Notes: generated from the letters alone by a model not told the origin. A DNA stretch of 64,000 nt from Pseudovibrio japonicus (GCF_014651595.1 NZ_BMXE01000001.1:186001-250000); one strand, 5' to 3'; shown: positions 18,946 to 28,084, counted from the stretch's first letter. Numbers and translations are program-made.

Positions 18946-19128
18946 TCACAAGCTTGATGGGAGAAGCGGCTGTGGGCTGGCCTTACGTGTCTTTCGCGGA
19001 TGTGACTTGCGCGCGTCCGCGAAGCTTTGCCAGAACAGATCAACTACCTTGGGATTGGTGGTCTGTATGAGCTGGATTTGGCGAGCTCTTGCGGCCTCGT
19101 TGTGTGCTTGACTGGAATACATAGGACA
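18946..19128 (-). pseudogene. Truncated copy of the 3' end of the P-loop kinase gene at 19661
   Basis: In the minus frame ending at TGA 18946-18948, the peptide EAARARQIQLIQTTNPKVV then DLFWQSFADARKS matches the end of the intact kinase (EAAKAHQIQLIKSTDHEAI, DLFCQRALDAWKV). DNA similarity continues to the shared GAGCGGCTG/GAAGCGGCTG stretch past the stop. The P-loop and all N-terminal parts are absent and no start codon fits, so this is a decayed partial duplicate. Confidence 0.75.
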
Positions 19129-19154
19129 TCGAGACTGATTTGCTCGATGTCCTA
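19122..19154. repeat. Perfect 12-base-arm inverted repeat
   Basis: TAGGACATCGAG (19122-19133) and CTCGATGTCCTA (19143-19154) flank a nine-base loop. It lies directly at the 5' edge of the kinase remnant. No T-run follows on either strand, so it is an unlikely terminator and may mark a rearrangement junction or bind a protein. Confidence 0.7.
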
Positions 19155-19210
19155 GTGTTGCAGGGAGAAACCAGCCCCTGCTGTCTCAGCAAAAATCGAG
19201 AGACCCATGT

Positions 19211-19483
19211 TTAATTTGCGCGCGTTGGGTCTACGATATATTCAACCTCAGCAACACTATCGATGGGAAAGCCGCCAATTTCGGCATGCTTACGAACGTA
19301 AGATTCGTCCTCGGCGAGATAGACGCAATATGTCTTGTCTTTCGTTGCGTAGGAATGCAGCCACTGGACTTTGGGCGCTAGTTTGGCGAGAACCTCATTG
19401 GACTTCATTGCCCCTTGCTTGATCGCTTCAAGGTCGTTTTTGTTCTCTGCCTTGACGTTTCTCTCGATAATAAATTTCTTCAT
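19211..19483 (-). CDS. DUF4242 family protein (putative nickel-binding)
   Basis: 90 residues, a small ferredoxin-like-fold protein. It shows MKKFIIERNV, SNEVLAKLAPKVQWLHSY, KTYCVYLAEDESYVRKHAE and GGFPIDSVAEVEYIVDPT, all typical of DUF4242; some members are described as nickel-binding, but function is not established. Three ATGs are consecutive (19489, 19486, 19483). AAGGAA lies at the best spacing for the third, so 19483 is chosen. It stands alone between the kinase remnant and the intact kinase. Confidence 0.88.
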   Translation of the reverse strand: MKKFIIERNVKAENKNDLEAIKQGAMKSNEVLAKLAPKVQWLHSYATKDKTYCVYLAEDESYVRKHAEIGGFPIDSVAEVEYIVDPTRAN

Positions 19484-19660
19484 CATCATATTCCTTTTGT
19501 TATTGGTGTACGTCAGGGGCATTTACGTATTTGTACTTTCCATCCGAAATAAGGCGACTGCATCTTATTGAAAACGGGGCATGTCCCAGAATAAGCAGAG
19601 GACCTGATGACAACCTGATACGCTCTCACGCCTGATGGTGGAGCGGCTGCGGGCGTAGCC

Positions 19661-20275
19661 TTACGAGTCTATTGCGAATGTGACTTTCCAAGCGTCCAAG
19701 GCGCGTTGGCAAAACAAATCAATTGCTTCGTGATCGGTCGACTTTATCAGCTGGATCTGATGAGCTTTTGCGGCTTCAACTTGTGCGTCATTGTCCAGCA
19801 AAGACCGTTCCACGAAGGCATCAATGCAGGCTTTGGTGTCCGGTGGCCGGGTCTCATAGGCGCTGGTCCGATAAATTCTGGCGGTGAGTGCTGCGGGTTC
19901 GTCATAGAGGCAGACGCTGAGACAGGCAGGCGTGTTGAGCTGAACCATAAGTTCCGGTCTAAGCGCGCAGCCCTCCATGATTACGCCCTGCTCTGTTTCC
20001 GCCATGGTGCCAATCATCGCTTCCACCTGTGGCCACATGTTTTCGTGGTGGACCCTGAGGAACCAGAACGTCGTCTGGGGTGAAAGGTTTTTGTAATATT
20101 CAGCAACTTGCGGGCGTGGTTGAGGCCATGGCCTGCCTGGGTGGCGCGTGAGCTGGTCCGTTGAGACGACCGACCAACCGAGCTGCTGGCTCAGTCGCTG
20201 CGCCAGCGTGCTTTTGCCTGTGTGAGAGGTGCCAGTGATGAGGATGCGTCTTAAACTGCGTTTACTGGTAGGCAT
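19661..20275 (-). CDS. P-loop kinase-like protein
   Basis: 204 residues. ILITGTSHTGKSTLAQRL (about 11-28) is a Walker A motif. STDQLTRHPGRPWPQ resembles the Asp-containing acceptor region of small-molecule kinases, and RIYRTSAYETRPPD may form a lid. The substrate is unknown; it could act on a small metabolite or nucleoside-like compound. A decayed copy of its last about 45 codons lies 0.7 kb further left, across the DUF4242 gene. Confidence 0.75.
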   Translation of the reverse strand: MPTSKRSLRRILITGTSHTGKSTLAQRLSQQLGWSVVSTDQLTRHPGRPWPQPRPQVAEYYKNLSPQTTFWFLRVHHENMWPQVEAMIGTMAETEQGVIMEGCALRPELMVQLNTPACLSVCLYDEPAALTARIYRTSAYETRPPDTKACIDAFVERSLLDNDAQVEAAKAHQIQLIKSTDHEAIDLFCQRALDAWKVTFAIDS

Positions 20276-20333
20276 TGGTGCATGTTAAGTACGGGTTTTG
20301 TCCGTGGCAAGTTGGGCTATATGGCGTGCTGCG

Positions 20334-21734
20334 TTAAACGCTCAAAGAGAGCGCGAGCGAGATCAGGACGAACAGCATGATCACCAGAGGCATGCAGAAG
20401 CGCAGCCATTGGAGGTATGGGACGCGGCCGATGGCCAGACCACCCATGACGACGGCAAAGGTTGGGTTGAACAAATTCAACAGGCCGCTGGCCGACTGAA
20501 AGGCCGTTACGACTAACTCGGCCCCCACGCCCGAGAAGCCAGCAAGGGGTGCCATAATGGGCATGGAGAGAACTGCGAGCCCGGACGAGGATGGGACGAA
20601 GAACGACAACAACAGCTCCAGCCAGAAGACAACATTGATGAAGGCGACTTCACTTAGCCCGCTCAGGACCTGCTCTGACCAGTGAAGTACGGTATCGGTG
20701 ATGGAGCCTGCATCCATGACAACCACGATGCCGCGGGCAACGCCGATGATAAGCGCAACACCCAAAAGATCCTTTGCGCCATCTAGGAAGTCATCGATAT
20801 AGGCGTGTTCTCCCATTCGAGTTACGAAGGCCACAAGGATGGATGAGGCAAGGAACAGAGTGGACATTTGTGCCATCCACCAGTCAAGAGCGGAGACCCC
20901 ATAGATCAGCAAGCCAAACGAGGCGACGAAGATGACCAGCACGCGGGCATGCGCACGGGTAAACTCCGGCAGCTCCTCAATGGTGACGCCGTGCAGGAAG
21001 TGCTTTGCATTGTCTTTTTGCATATCCGCGATAAGAGACTTTGAATGATCGGCTTTGACCTTGGCGGCGTAGCGCATGACCCAGAACACGCAGAGCACCC
21101 ACCCCACCACGAGGATCACAAGCCGTAGCCCGATGCCTTTTGTGAAGGCGACGCCTGCCGCATCCGAGGCGATGGCGGTGGCGAAGGGGTTGATGGTTGA
21201 GCCAATGGTGCCAACGCCCGCGCCCAGCATAATGACGGCCACGCCTGTGAGCGAGTCATAGCCCGCTCTGATCATGATCGAGATCACAAGGGCGTAAAAG
21301 GCCAGTGTTTCTTCTGCCATGCCATCGACCGTGCCGCCCAAGGCGAACAGGGCCATGAGAATGGGAATCATCAGGCGCTCGCGCCCTTTGAGAGCCATCA
21401 ACACCCGCGCTATTCCGGCATCGATTGCGCCTGTGCGCTTTACGACCATCAGATAGCCGCCGATGACCAACACAAAAACAGAGACGTTGATGGCATTGGC
21501 CTGACCGGTCTTGGGGTTATAAAGCCCAGCGATCGGTGCCATGAGAACATCAATCGGCCCTTGCGGATTTCGTGCGACCTCATGGAAGCTGCCCGGTACC
21601 GGTACCTGTTTGCCAATTTCCTCGTTCAAGGCGCGATCATACTTGCCAGCCGGAATAAACCAGGTTGCAACTGCAACCAGAATGGTTAGCGTGAACAGAA
21701 TTGTAAACGCCGAGGGGAAGCTGGGTTTTGACAT
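20334..21734 (-). CDS. YfcC/DcuC-family membrane transporter
   Basis: 466 residues and about 11-13 hydrophobic segments spread over the whole length, so an inner-membrane carrier. The start, FTILFTLTILVAVATWFIPAGKYDR, is the hallmark of the YfcC family (C4-dicarboxylate anaerobic carrier-like). GTVDGMAEETLAFYAL, GAGVGTIGSTINPFATAIAS and FFVPSSSGLAVLSMPIMAPL are conserved family loops. Proposed substrates for relatives include amino acids and carboxylates; none can be assigned here. ATG 21734 is the only plausible start. It has no partner genes. Confidence 0.9.
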   Translation of the reverse strand: MSKPSFPSAFTILFTLTILVAVATWFIPAGKYDRALNEEIGKQVPVPGSFHEVARNPQGPIDVLMAPIAGLYNPKTGQANAINVSVFVLVIGGYLMVVKRTGAIDAGIARVLMALKGRERLMIPILMALFALGGTVDGMAEETLAFYALVISIMIRAGYDSLTGVAVIMLGAGVGTIGSTINPFATAIASDAAGVAFTKGIGLRLVILVVGWVLCVFWVMRYAAKVKADHSKSLIADMQKDNAKHFLHGVTIEELPEFTRAHARVLVIFVASFGLLIYGVSALDWWMAQMSTLFLASSILVAFVTRMGEHAYIDDFLDGAKDLLGVALIIGVARGIVVVMDAGSITDTVLHWSEQVLSGLSEVAFINVVFWLELLLSFFVPSSSGLAVLSMPIMAPLAGFSGVGAELVVTAFQSASGLLNLFNPTFAVVMGGLAIGRVPYLQWLRFCMPLVIMLFVLISLALSLSV

Positions 21735-21950
21735 AAGATGCGCCCGGAGGTTGCTGAGGCCGTCCTGTTTCGGAAGCTTTGATTAAACCTGCGTTTGCGC
21801 TTGTTTGGCACTCCCAGTTTCAAGGGGATATTAAGGTGTTTGGACCAGTTGCCTTGAGCCAAGTTTTTGGGTGGGGTTGATGGAGAGTTCAAAGGAGGCC
21901 TACCCCTCGTAATTTGATAGGATTCCCTTTGAACCCCTGCAGGTGTTGCA

Positions 21951-22262
21951 ATGATTGTAGAGATTGTAAAATTTGAACTACCGCCGAAAACTAATCGTGA
22001 GGCTGCCTTAAATCTTTATCAGCAGTCCACCGGGAAGTGGCTCTCCAATCCCGACCTTATTCAGAAGTACTACTTCTTCGATGAAGAGCGGGCCTTGGGT
22101 GGAGGTGTTTATTATTGGCAATCCCGAGAAGCGATGGAACGGTGGCACGGAACTGATTATAGCATGATGGTGCGCAAATTGTACGGCTCAGAGCCACAAA
22201 TTGAAGTCTTCGATGCATTGCTTCATCTAGATCCAAGCACGACATCAGTTTCTAGGATCTAG
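21951..22262 (+). CDS. YdhR-like small monooxygenase-fold protein
   Basis: 103 residues. IVEIVKFELPP followed by WLSNPDLIQKYYFFDEERALGGGVYYWQSREAMERWHG matches the YdhR/dimeric alpha-beta-barrel family, in which a hydrophobic pocket is built by a dimer. Enzymatic activity is unproven for most members. The gene stands between the divergent YfcC gene and the HsdR-N gene. Confidence 0.75.
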   Translation: MIVEIVKFELPPKTNREAALNLYQQSTGKWLSNPDLIQKYYFFDEERALGGGVYYWQSREAMERWHGTDYSMMVRKLYGSEPQIEVFDALLHLDPSTTSVSRI

Positions 22263-22380
22263 CCGACACGAATCAAACAAAGGGAGCATAGAGCAGAGTA
22301 GCCATCGTTATAGTATTTACTTTTAGATTTAGACTCATTGAAAAAACTACATAGGTAATACTCATTTTTTGGGGACTTGT

Positions 22381-23475
22381 ATGACTGTCAGCAAAATGAT
22401 GAACGAAACAACCGTTCGCTACGAGGTTATCGATCCGATAATTCGCGAACTTGGATATAAGCGCGGCAGCCAAGCTTATCTTGAACTTGAGAGAAAGCTT
22501 AACTACCCTTACAAATGCATCGGGCACAGAAAAGAGAAAAAGGACTTGCCGATTGGTTACCCTGACTATTTTTGTGGGCTAGAAGGCAGGCGTGGAAGTT
22601 TCGTTGTTGAAGCCAAATCAACGGACCAGAAAATTAGCCAAAGTCATCGGGAGCAAGCACACTCATACGCCACCCACCCTGAGATTGCCGCAGACTACTT
22701 TGTGTTATGCGATGGGCACAGTTTCCAAATTTATGAGACATTAGCGGGAATTAGCAGCCCCCCTGTTGTAAATGTTCCAGTTGGAAAACTTGAGCGTCGA
22801 AAACACGAAATCTTCAATATCCTCCGTCCAGAAAATCTGCAGATGCTATGCAGAAAAGAGCACGATACAGGCCTGCAACTTTCAGAAGGCCTTCGGTCTA
22901 ATGTCACAATAACTAATGGACAATACACGTTATCTGAGATCAGGCTTTATGCTTATGCCAACGGTGTTGATGTAATGCCTAAGTTAGAAGGCACCCCTGC
23001 AGGTGATGAATTTAAGAACATGTTGAATCTGCAAAGTGCACTTATATCTAGAATAGAGCAGGGCCGATGTTATCGTAATGATGAAGGTCGCATAACTGCC
23101 GACATCTCTTTTAGTGGATCGACGAAGAACAATGATGCGGCAATGAAGCAATTCGGGATATCCGAGTTAAAATTTATTACGAATGATGAGTTTATATCCA
23201 GCAACAGTTCTTTTCCCACATTATTCGAAACAAACTTTGAGTTTGGCGTTACAAAAGGCGAGCTGATACTTCCATTTTTGGGTGACGCGTTTCCAAGTCC
23301 TCAAAACTTGTCGGCCCATAATTTCATTCGAGCGGCACTACATCTTTCAGGTAACAAGATTGTCGGGACTGCGGATTCTTTTACCAACCTTCATATGCCT
23401 TCTCTAAACCCAACTTCAGGTGATATTGAACTAAAACTTGTAGGCAAATACGCACTTTCTTGTGATCTTAGATAG
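22381..23475 (+). CDS. Orphan HsdR N-terminal-like nuclease domain protein
   Basis: 364 residues. The N-terminal half resembles the type I restriction HsdR N-terminal domain: TTVRYEVIDPIIRELGY, then IGYPDYFCGLEGRRGSFVVEAKS with the D..ExK nuclease core, and HSYATHPEIAADYFVLCDG followed by FQIYE. The remaining about 200 residues match nothing I recognise. No helicase domain and no hsdM/hsdS genes are adjacent. ATG 22381 has GGGGA five bases upstream. The gene is visibly richer in A+T than its neighbours, which suggests transfer. A defence role is only inference. Confidence 0.75.
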   Translation: MTVSKMMNETTVRYEVIDPIIRELGYKRGSQAYLELERKLNYPYKCIGHRKEKKDLPIGYPDYFCGLEGRRGSFVVEAKSTDQKISQSHREQAHSYATHPEIAADYFVLCDGHSFQIYETLAGISSPPVVNVPVGKLERRKHEIFNILRPENLQMLCRKEHDTGLQLSEGLRSNVTITNGQYTLSEIRLYAYANGVDVMPKLEGTPAGDEFKNMLNLQSALISRIEQGRCYRNDEGRITADISFSGSTKNNDAAMKQFGISELKFITNDEFISSNSSFPTLFETNFEFGVTKGELILPFLGDAFPSPQNLSAHNFIRAALHLSGNKIVGTADSFTNLHMPSLNPTSGDIELKLVGKYALSCDLR

Positions 23476-23574
23476 CTCTGTTCAAACACCATCAAAGCTT
23501 CATCAAGAGATTATGTATTTATAGGCCGCAGAGCAGCCTGCGCCGTGATAATGAATCCAACTAAGGAGGTGCCA

Positions 23575-23988
23575 GTGGAGGTTGGCGGTTTCTCTCTTCC
23601 AGAGAGTGTGGCATCTGTCTTTGCCGCCTATCCGGAGGACAAGCGCGCGCGCCTTTTGGAGCTACGGTCTCTCATTTTCGACTGCGCCCAGCGGCTGTTT
23701 GGCCCCTCCTCTGTCACTGAGAGCCTGAAGTGGGGTGAGCCCGCCTATCGTCCTCTCTCAAAACACGGCGGCACCACTGTGCGACTGCACTGGAAGCCCA
23801 AGTTCGGCGACCGGATCGGGCTGTTCGTGCATTGCCAGACCACCGTTATTGCCGACATGCGCGCCCTTTATGGCGATGTGCTCTCGTTTGAGGGCAACCG
23901 CTGCTTATGGGTGCCTGCGGAAGGGGATTATCCGCGTGATGCGGTGGCGCACTTTGTGGCTGAGGCATTTCGCTATGGGAAGAGGTAG
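23575..23988 (+). CDS. DUF1801 domain protein
   Basis: 137 residues. It shows VFAAYPEDKRARLLELRSLIFD, VTESLKWGEPAYRP and KFGDRIGLFVHCQTTVIADMRALYG, the pattern of the YdhG-like DUF1801 fold. The start GTG 23575 is chosen because a full AAGGAGG lies five bases upstream; an ATG at 23551 would lie before that site. Function is unknown. Base composition returns to normal relative to the gene before it. Confidence 0.82.
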   Translation: MEVGGFSLPESVASVFAAYPEDKRARLLELRSLIFDCAQRLFGPSSVTESLKWGEPAYRPLSKHGGTTVRLHWKPKFGDRIGLFVHCQTTVIADMRALYGDVLSFEGNRCLWVPAEGDYPRDAVAHFVAEAFRYGKR

Positions 23989-24106
23989 CGCAAGTTCTCC
24001 GGTTTAGGGTAGAAACCTGTGATTTGCCTGCATCTGCCGGAATTTATTCGATCTCGCCTCCACTGAAGACTTGCCAAGTGTTTCTTAAGGAGGCAAACAG
24101 CTTGGC

Positions 24107-25993
24107 ATGCTTCAGGTTTCTAATCTTACATACCGCATTGCCGGGCGTCTTTTGATCGACAATGCCTCCGTTACTATTCCAAGTGGTGCAAAGACTGGTC
24201 TGGTTGGGCGCAATGGTGTTGGCAAGTCCACGCTGTTCAAGCTTTTGTGCGGCGAGCTTTCGGTTGAGAGCGGCAGTGTTCACATGCCGCAAAAGGCGCG
24301 TGTGGGTCAGGTGGCTCAGGAAGCGCCGGGCACGCAGGATTCGCTGCTGGATGTTGTGTTGGCGGCCGATACGGAACGCACTGCCCTTTTGGCTGAGGCG
24401 GAGACGGCAGAAGATGCACACCGAATTGCGGAGATCCATACGCGGCTTGTGGACATTGAGAGCCACAGCGCGGAGGCCCGTGCCTCTGCGATCCTGAGCG
24501 GGCTTGGGTTTTCTCCTGAGCAGCAGAAAGAGCCGTGTGCGAACTTTTCCGGTGGCTGGCGTATGCGTGTGGCTTTGGCTGCGCTGCTGTTCTCCAAACC
24601 GGACCTGATGCTGCTGGATGAGCCGACCAACTATCTGGACCTTGAAGGCACCATGTGGCTGGAGAACTTCATTGCGCGCTATCCGTATCAGGTTGTTTTG
24701 ATCAGCCACGACCGTGACCTGCTCAACAACGCCGTGGACAGCATCGTGCATATGGATGGGGGCAAACTCACGTTCTATCGCGGTGGTTATGACAGCTTTG
24801 ACCGTCAGCGCCGTGAGACAATCCTGTTGCAGAAGAAAGCTGCTGAGAAGCAGGAAAAGCAACGCAAGCATATTCAGAGCTTTGTGGACCGGTTCCGCGC
24901 CAAGGCGACCAAGGCGAAGCAGGCACAGTCTCGCATCAAGATGCTGGAGAAAATGCAGCCGATTTCTGTGTTGGATGAAGCATCTGGATTGGAGCTGCAT
25001 ATTCCGCAGCCAGAAGCCAAGCTTTCTCCACCGATCATCAAGCTGGAGAATGCCTCTGTCGGGTATGATGGTAAGGCGATCTTGCAGAACCTGACGCTAA
25101 ACATCGATCACGACGACCGCATTGCGCTGCTGGGTGCCAATGGTAACGGTAAGTCCACCTTTGCCAAGCTGATTGCGGGGCGTCTGGGGCTTATGTCTGG
25201 TGAAATGACCTGCGCCAACAAGCTGAGCACAGCATTTTTCGCGCAGCATCAGCTGGATGATCTGATGCCGGAGAGCAATCCGATTGAGCATGTGCGGCCA
25301 TTGATGCCGGGTGCGCCGGAATCCAAGCTGCGGGCGCGTGTTGACCGGTTCGGCCTGCCGACTGATCGCATGCTGACGCCGGCCAAAGATCTTTCCGGTG
25401 GTGAGAAGGCACGCCTTCTGCTTGGTCTGGCCACGTTCCATGGGCCGAACCTTGTTATTCTCGATGAGCCGACCAACCACCTTGATATCGACAGCCGCGA
25501 AGCCCTTGTGCATGCGATCAACGATTATGATGGTGCGGTCATTCTCATCAGCCACGACAGGCATCTGGTGGAAGCGTGTGCGGACCGCCTGTGGCTGGTG
25601 GCCGATGGCGGGGTGACACCGTTTGAGGGCGACATGGCGGAGTATCGCCGGTTGATCCTGAAGGGTGAGAGCAATGCCAAGTCCAAAGCTGTGGTTGACG
25701 AGGACAGCGAAAAAGGCAGATCGCAAGCGCGCCGCAAGGAAGCAGCTGAGCGCCGTGCCAAGCTGGCCCCGCTGAAGAAGAATATCGAGGCAGCGGAAAA
25801 AGAGATCTCCAAGTATCAGAAGTACATCAAAAAGCTTGATACCCTTCTGGCCGACCCACGCATTTACACGGAAGCCCCGGAGAAGGCCAAAGAACACGCC
25901 ATCCGCCGCGCTGCCTATGTGAAGGTACTGGAAGAGACTGAAGAGAAATGGTTGGAAATGTCTGCTGAGCTGGAAGCGATCTCAGTGAACTGA
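24107..25993 (+). CDS. ABC-F family ATPase
   Basis: 628 residues with two ABC domains and no membrane segments. The first has GRNGVGKST (34-42), the signature NFSGGWRMRVALA and DEPTNYLDLE; the second has GANGNGKST, DLSGGEKARLLLGLA and DEPTNHLDIDS. A basic linker (KKAAEKQEKQRKHIQ) lies between them, as in ribosome-associated ABC-F proteins. The C-terminus is a charged coiled coil (RKEAAERRAKLAPLKKNIEAAEKEI), like Uup/YheS. It probably acts on stalled ribosomes. AAGGAGG is 12-13 bases from the ATG, longer than usual. A terminator follows at 26020. Confidence 0.93.
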   Translation: MLQVSNLTYRIAGRLLIDNASVTIPSGAKTGLVGRNGVGKSTLFKLLCGELSVESGSVHMPQKARVGQVAQEAPGTQDSLLDVVLAADTERTALLAEAETAEDAHRIAEIHTRLVDIESHSAEARASAILSGLGFSPEQQKEPCANFSGGWRMRVALAALLFSKPDLMLLDEPTNYLDLEGTMWLENFIARYPYQVVLISHDRDLLNNAVDSIVHMDGGKLTFYRGGYDSFDRQRRETILLQKKAAEKQEKQRKHIQSFVDRFRAKATKAKQAQSRIKMLEKMQPISVLDEASGLELHIPQPEAKLSPPIIKLENASVGYDGKAILQNLTLNIDHDDRIALLGANGNGKSTFAKLIAGRLGLMSGEMTCANKLSTAFFAQHQLDDLMPESNPIEHVRPLMPGAPESKLRARVDRFGLPTDRMLTPAKDLSGGEKARLLLGLATFHGPNLVILDEPTNHLDIDSREALVHAINDYDGAVILISHDRHLVEACADRLWLVADGGVTPFEGDMAEYRRLILKGESNAKSKAVVDEDSEKGRSQARRKEAAERRAKLAPLKKNIEAAEKEISKYQKYIKKLDTLLADPRIYTEAPEKAKEHAIRRAAYVKVLEETEEKWLEMSAELEAISVN

Positions 25994-26019
25994 GTCTGTT
26001 GCATATCGTGAGATTGGTG

Positions 26020-26058
26020 AAACCCGGTTCTGGAAGCAGTGCCGGGTTTTAAATTTTG
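26020..26058 (+). terminator. Terminator of the ABC-F gene
   Basis: AAACCCGG (26020-26027) and CCGGGTTT (26042-26049) form an 8-base stem followed by TAAATTTT. Confidence 0.8.
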
Positions 26059-26250
26059 ATGATGATGGTGAGCGGCGAGCTGACATTACGAAGAGAGTGA
26101 TCTCGGAGTATCATGCACACCTCAAGGACTTGGTACGCTCTCCAATGATACGAATACGCCGGACAAAGCCAGAGAACGCGCCATTAATCGAGCGACCTAT
26201 GCGGAAAGAGCCCGAAGAGTTGCTACTAAAGGCAGCCCTAATACTGTGCC

Positions 26251-27282
26251 TCATAAGAAAAACCGAACAATACGTTCAAAGCACTCGACCAGTGTACTCT
26301 TTCCAAACAATAGTGTCAGGCAAGATATTGTTACACTTGCTACTGACACGAATAATGGAACACAGCGTTCAAAGATATACATCTCCATTAAGCGTCTGTT
26401 TCTAGCCTTCAAAAGAGAACCTTCAGGTATCTCAAGTGCCTGCTTAAGTGCGCTTTGACGGTAAATTTCAACGACTGTACTTAGATCTGAGTGACTTTTC
26501 GTCAGTTTATTGGAGAGTTCTTCCAGCTCTGAAATTTTTTCGATGATACCGAGCTGGTAGAATTTTTGTCCGCCTTGAAAAGCTCTTCTAAGTTTTTCGT
26601 CTCGAACTCTTTGAATATCAAGAAAATCACTTATTACCTTATCCAGATCAAGATCAGAATGATCAACCAAGTTTTCGGGAGCTGAACTCCTCGCTGGCCC
26701 AGATGGCGCATATGAGACTAGTTGGAGTTTTGTAGCTTCATCACTTTGCTGAAGCATGCGGCTTAGCAAATCCTTGAACTCTGAAAACCTGCGATCATGA
26801 TCAGATTTAATCTGGGATAGCATCTGCTTGATTTCATTGTCTTGATTTGATGCGCTCAGAAACCAAGCTTGTAATTGCTCCTCTTTTTCCTTCCGTTCAG
26901 GTAGGTCGGATAAATCCAGTGAACCTTCGTAAGCATCAGTTTTGATATCCTCTGCCAGAACGGCAAAATCTTCAAGTTGCGCGTACAACGAAGCGCCATC
27001 AAATGACTGTTCATCGACTATCCAGACTTTCTGAAACTTTGCCTTTTGAATAGCAAATGTGAAATTTAAGCGTATCGCGAGATAGGCCTGAAAAACCGTC
27101 AATGCCGCAATAACAGTATCATACTTTACTTCGATCGGCGTCCCAATCGACGTTATGTATGTTTCCGGCAATTTTATAGTAAATTCATACAACCAAAAAA
27201 CTACAATCATAGAGCCAAAGACAAAAATTGACTTTCTGATTGAGCTCAAACTAGTATCGTCAAAATTAGTAGAAAAAATCAT
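26251..27282 (-). CDS. Hypothetical membrane protein with coiled-coil interior
   Basis: 343 residues of no recognised family. Two hydrophobic segments lie near 19-34 and 57-78 (VIAALTVFQAYLAIRL). A long, highly charged helical section follows (about 90-300), with DHDRRFSEFKDLLSRMLQQ and SELEELSNKLTKSHSDLS predicted to coil. A third hydrophobic segment sits near the C-terminus (CVPLFVSVASVTISCLTLL). The codons are A+T-rich compared with the core genes. Start ATG 27282. It stands alone, with the ABC-F gene convergent to its left. Confidence 0.7.
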   Translation of the reverse strand: MIFSTNFDDTSLSSIRKSIFVFGSMIVVFWLYEFTIKLPETYITSIGTPIEVKYDTVIAALTVFQAYLAIRLNFTFAIQKAKFQKVWIVDEQSFDGASLYAQLEDFAVLAEDIKTDAYEGSLDLSDLPERKEKEEQLQAWFLSASNQDNEIKQMLSQIKSDHDRRFSEFKDLLSRMLQQSDEATKLQLVSYAPSGPARSSAPENLVDHSDLDLDKVISDFLDIQRVRDEKLRRAFQGGQKFYQLGIIEKISELEELSNKLTKSHSDLSTVVEIYRQSALKQALEIPEGSLLKARNRRLMEMYIFERCVPLFVSVASVTISCLTLLFGKSTLVECFERIVRFFL

Positions 27283-27397
27283 TTCTCATCCAAAACATAA
27301 AAATTATTTCATTATAATTCACAAATACTTGCAAGACGAACTTTTCGGATAAAATCACTACTTTTTGCAACCAACATAATTGAACACCTAAAATATC

Positions 27398-27952
27398 TTA
27401 GGGCACAAATACGCGTTTTGAAAGTGCAGTCCACCGAGCGTTTCTTAATCCGGTCAGCTCCAGAACTTCGGGCAGACTATCCAATAGGCCCAGCGTGTCA
27501 TTGCGGAGGATTTGTTTTAGGCGGGTGTCGGTTTGGTGGCGGAGTTTTGGGTATTCGATGGGGGTGGTGATCTCGTCCGGTGACGAGATTGGAAGGAAGA
27601 CGATCAGGTCCAGTGTGGTGAGGGCTTTTTCGATCTTTGCGAGCAGCTGGCCTGAGGGTTCCCAGTCTTCGCCCCCTTGTTCACTGAGCACTTCCAGATA
27701 GGCGATGAAGTCCAGCGGGCAGCGGTCAAAGATGGTGTGTTTCTCACTCCGCGATGCGAGAAGCGTTTGCAGGCTGTGGTTCAGTTGGTCGGTGAAACTC
27801 TCGATGGATGGTTCACCGGCAAGTGCGATGCCCTGCTCTGCGAGGTCCCAGTAGGGTTCTTGAATTGCCTGATAGTTTTGATGCTGGTCGACGAAATCCT
27901 CAAGGAGCGTGGTTTTCCCGCTGCCGTGGGTTCCGGTCACTGCAATCCTCAT
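27398..27952 (-). CDS. P-loop NTPase/kinase (AAA_28-like)
   Basis: 184 residues. RIAVTGTHGSGKTTLLEDF at the N-terminus is Walker A, and TIFDRCPLDFIAYL (about 92-105) is the conserved DR-containing block of nucleoside-kinase-like and AAA_28 ATPases. The substrate is unknown. It is shorter than, and not closely similar to, the kinase at 19661. No operon partner is seen. Confidence 0.8.
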   Translation of the reverse strand: MRIAVTGTHGSGKTTLLEDFVDQHQNYQAIQEPYWDLAEQGIALAGEPSIESFTDQLNHSLQTLLASRSEKHTIFDRCPLDFIAYLEVLSEQGGEDWEPSGQLLAKIEKALTTLDLIVFLPISSPDEITTPIEYPKLRHQTDTRLKQILRNDTLGLLDSLPEVLELTGLRNARWTALSKRVFVP

Positions 27953-28067
27953 AGTTTGCCCTCATATGGAAATGTGCCTCTCACCAAGGATTAAGTGAGG
28001 CGCTTGTTAGTTCCTTTGCCCCACCAAAGCAGTTTTCGCACTACCCTCAGTGTTAGCTTAGCGTTCA

Positions 28068-28084
28068 GCAGGCTTGTGGCATCA
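28068..28084. repeat. 17-base dispersed repeat, copy 1
   Basis: GCAGGCTTGTGGCATCA here is identical to 29920-29936. It lies 57 bases before the TMEM175-like start. Similarity to the second copy continues weakly for about 15 bases. Confidence 0.65.

Noticed and set aside
24044-25000. Long minus-strand frame opposite the ABC-F gene
   Set aside because: It lies entirely antisense to a strong ABC-F protein with all motifs; such frames arise from codon bias.
26097-26405. 102-codon plus-strand frame
   Set aside because: It overlaps the opposite membrane-protein gene and matches no family; at best a remnant, recorded as a low-interest finding.
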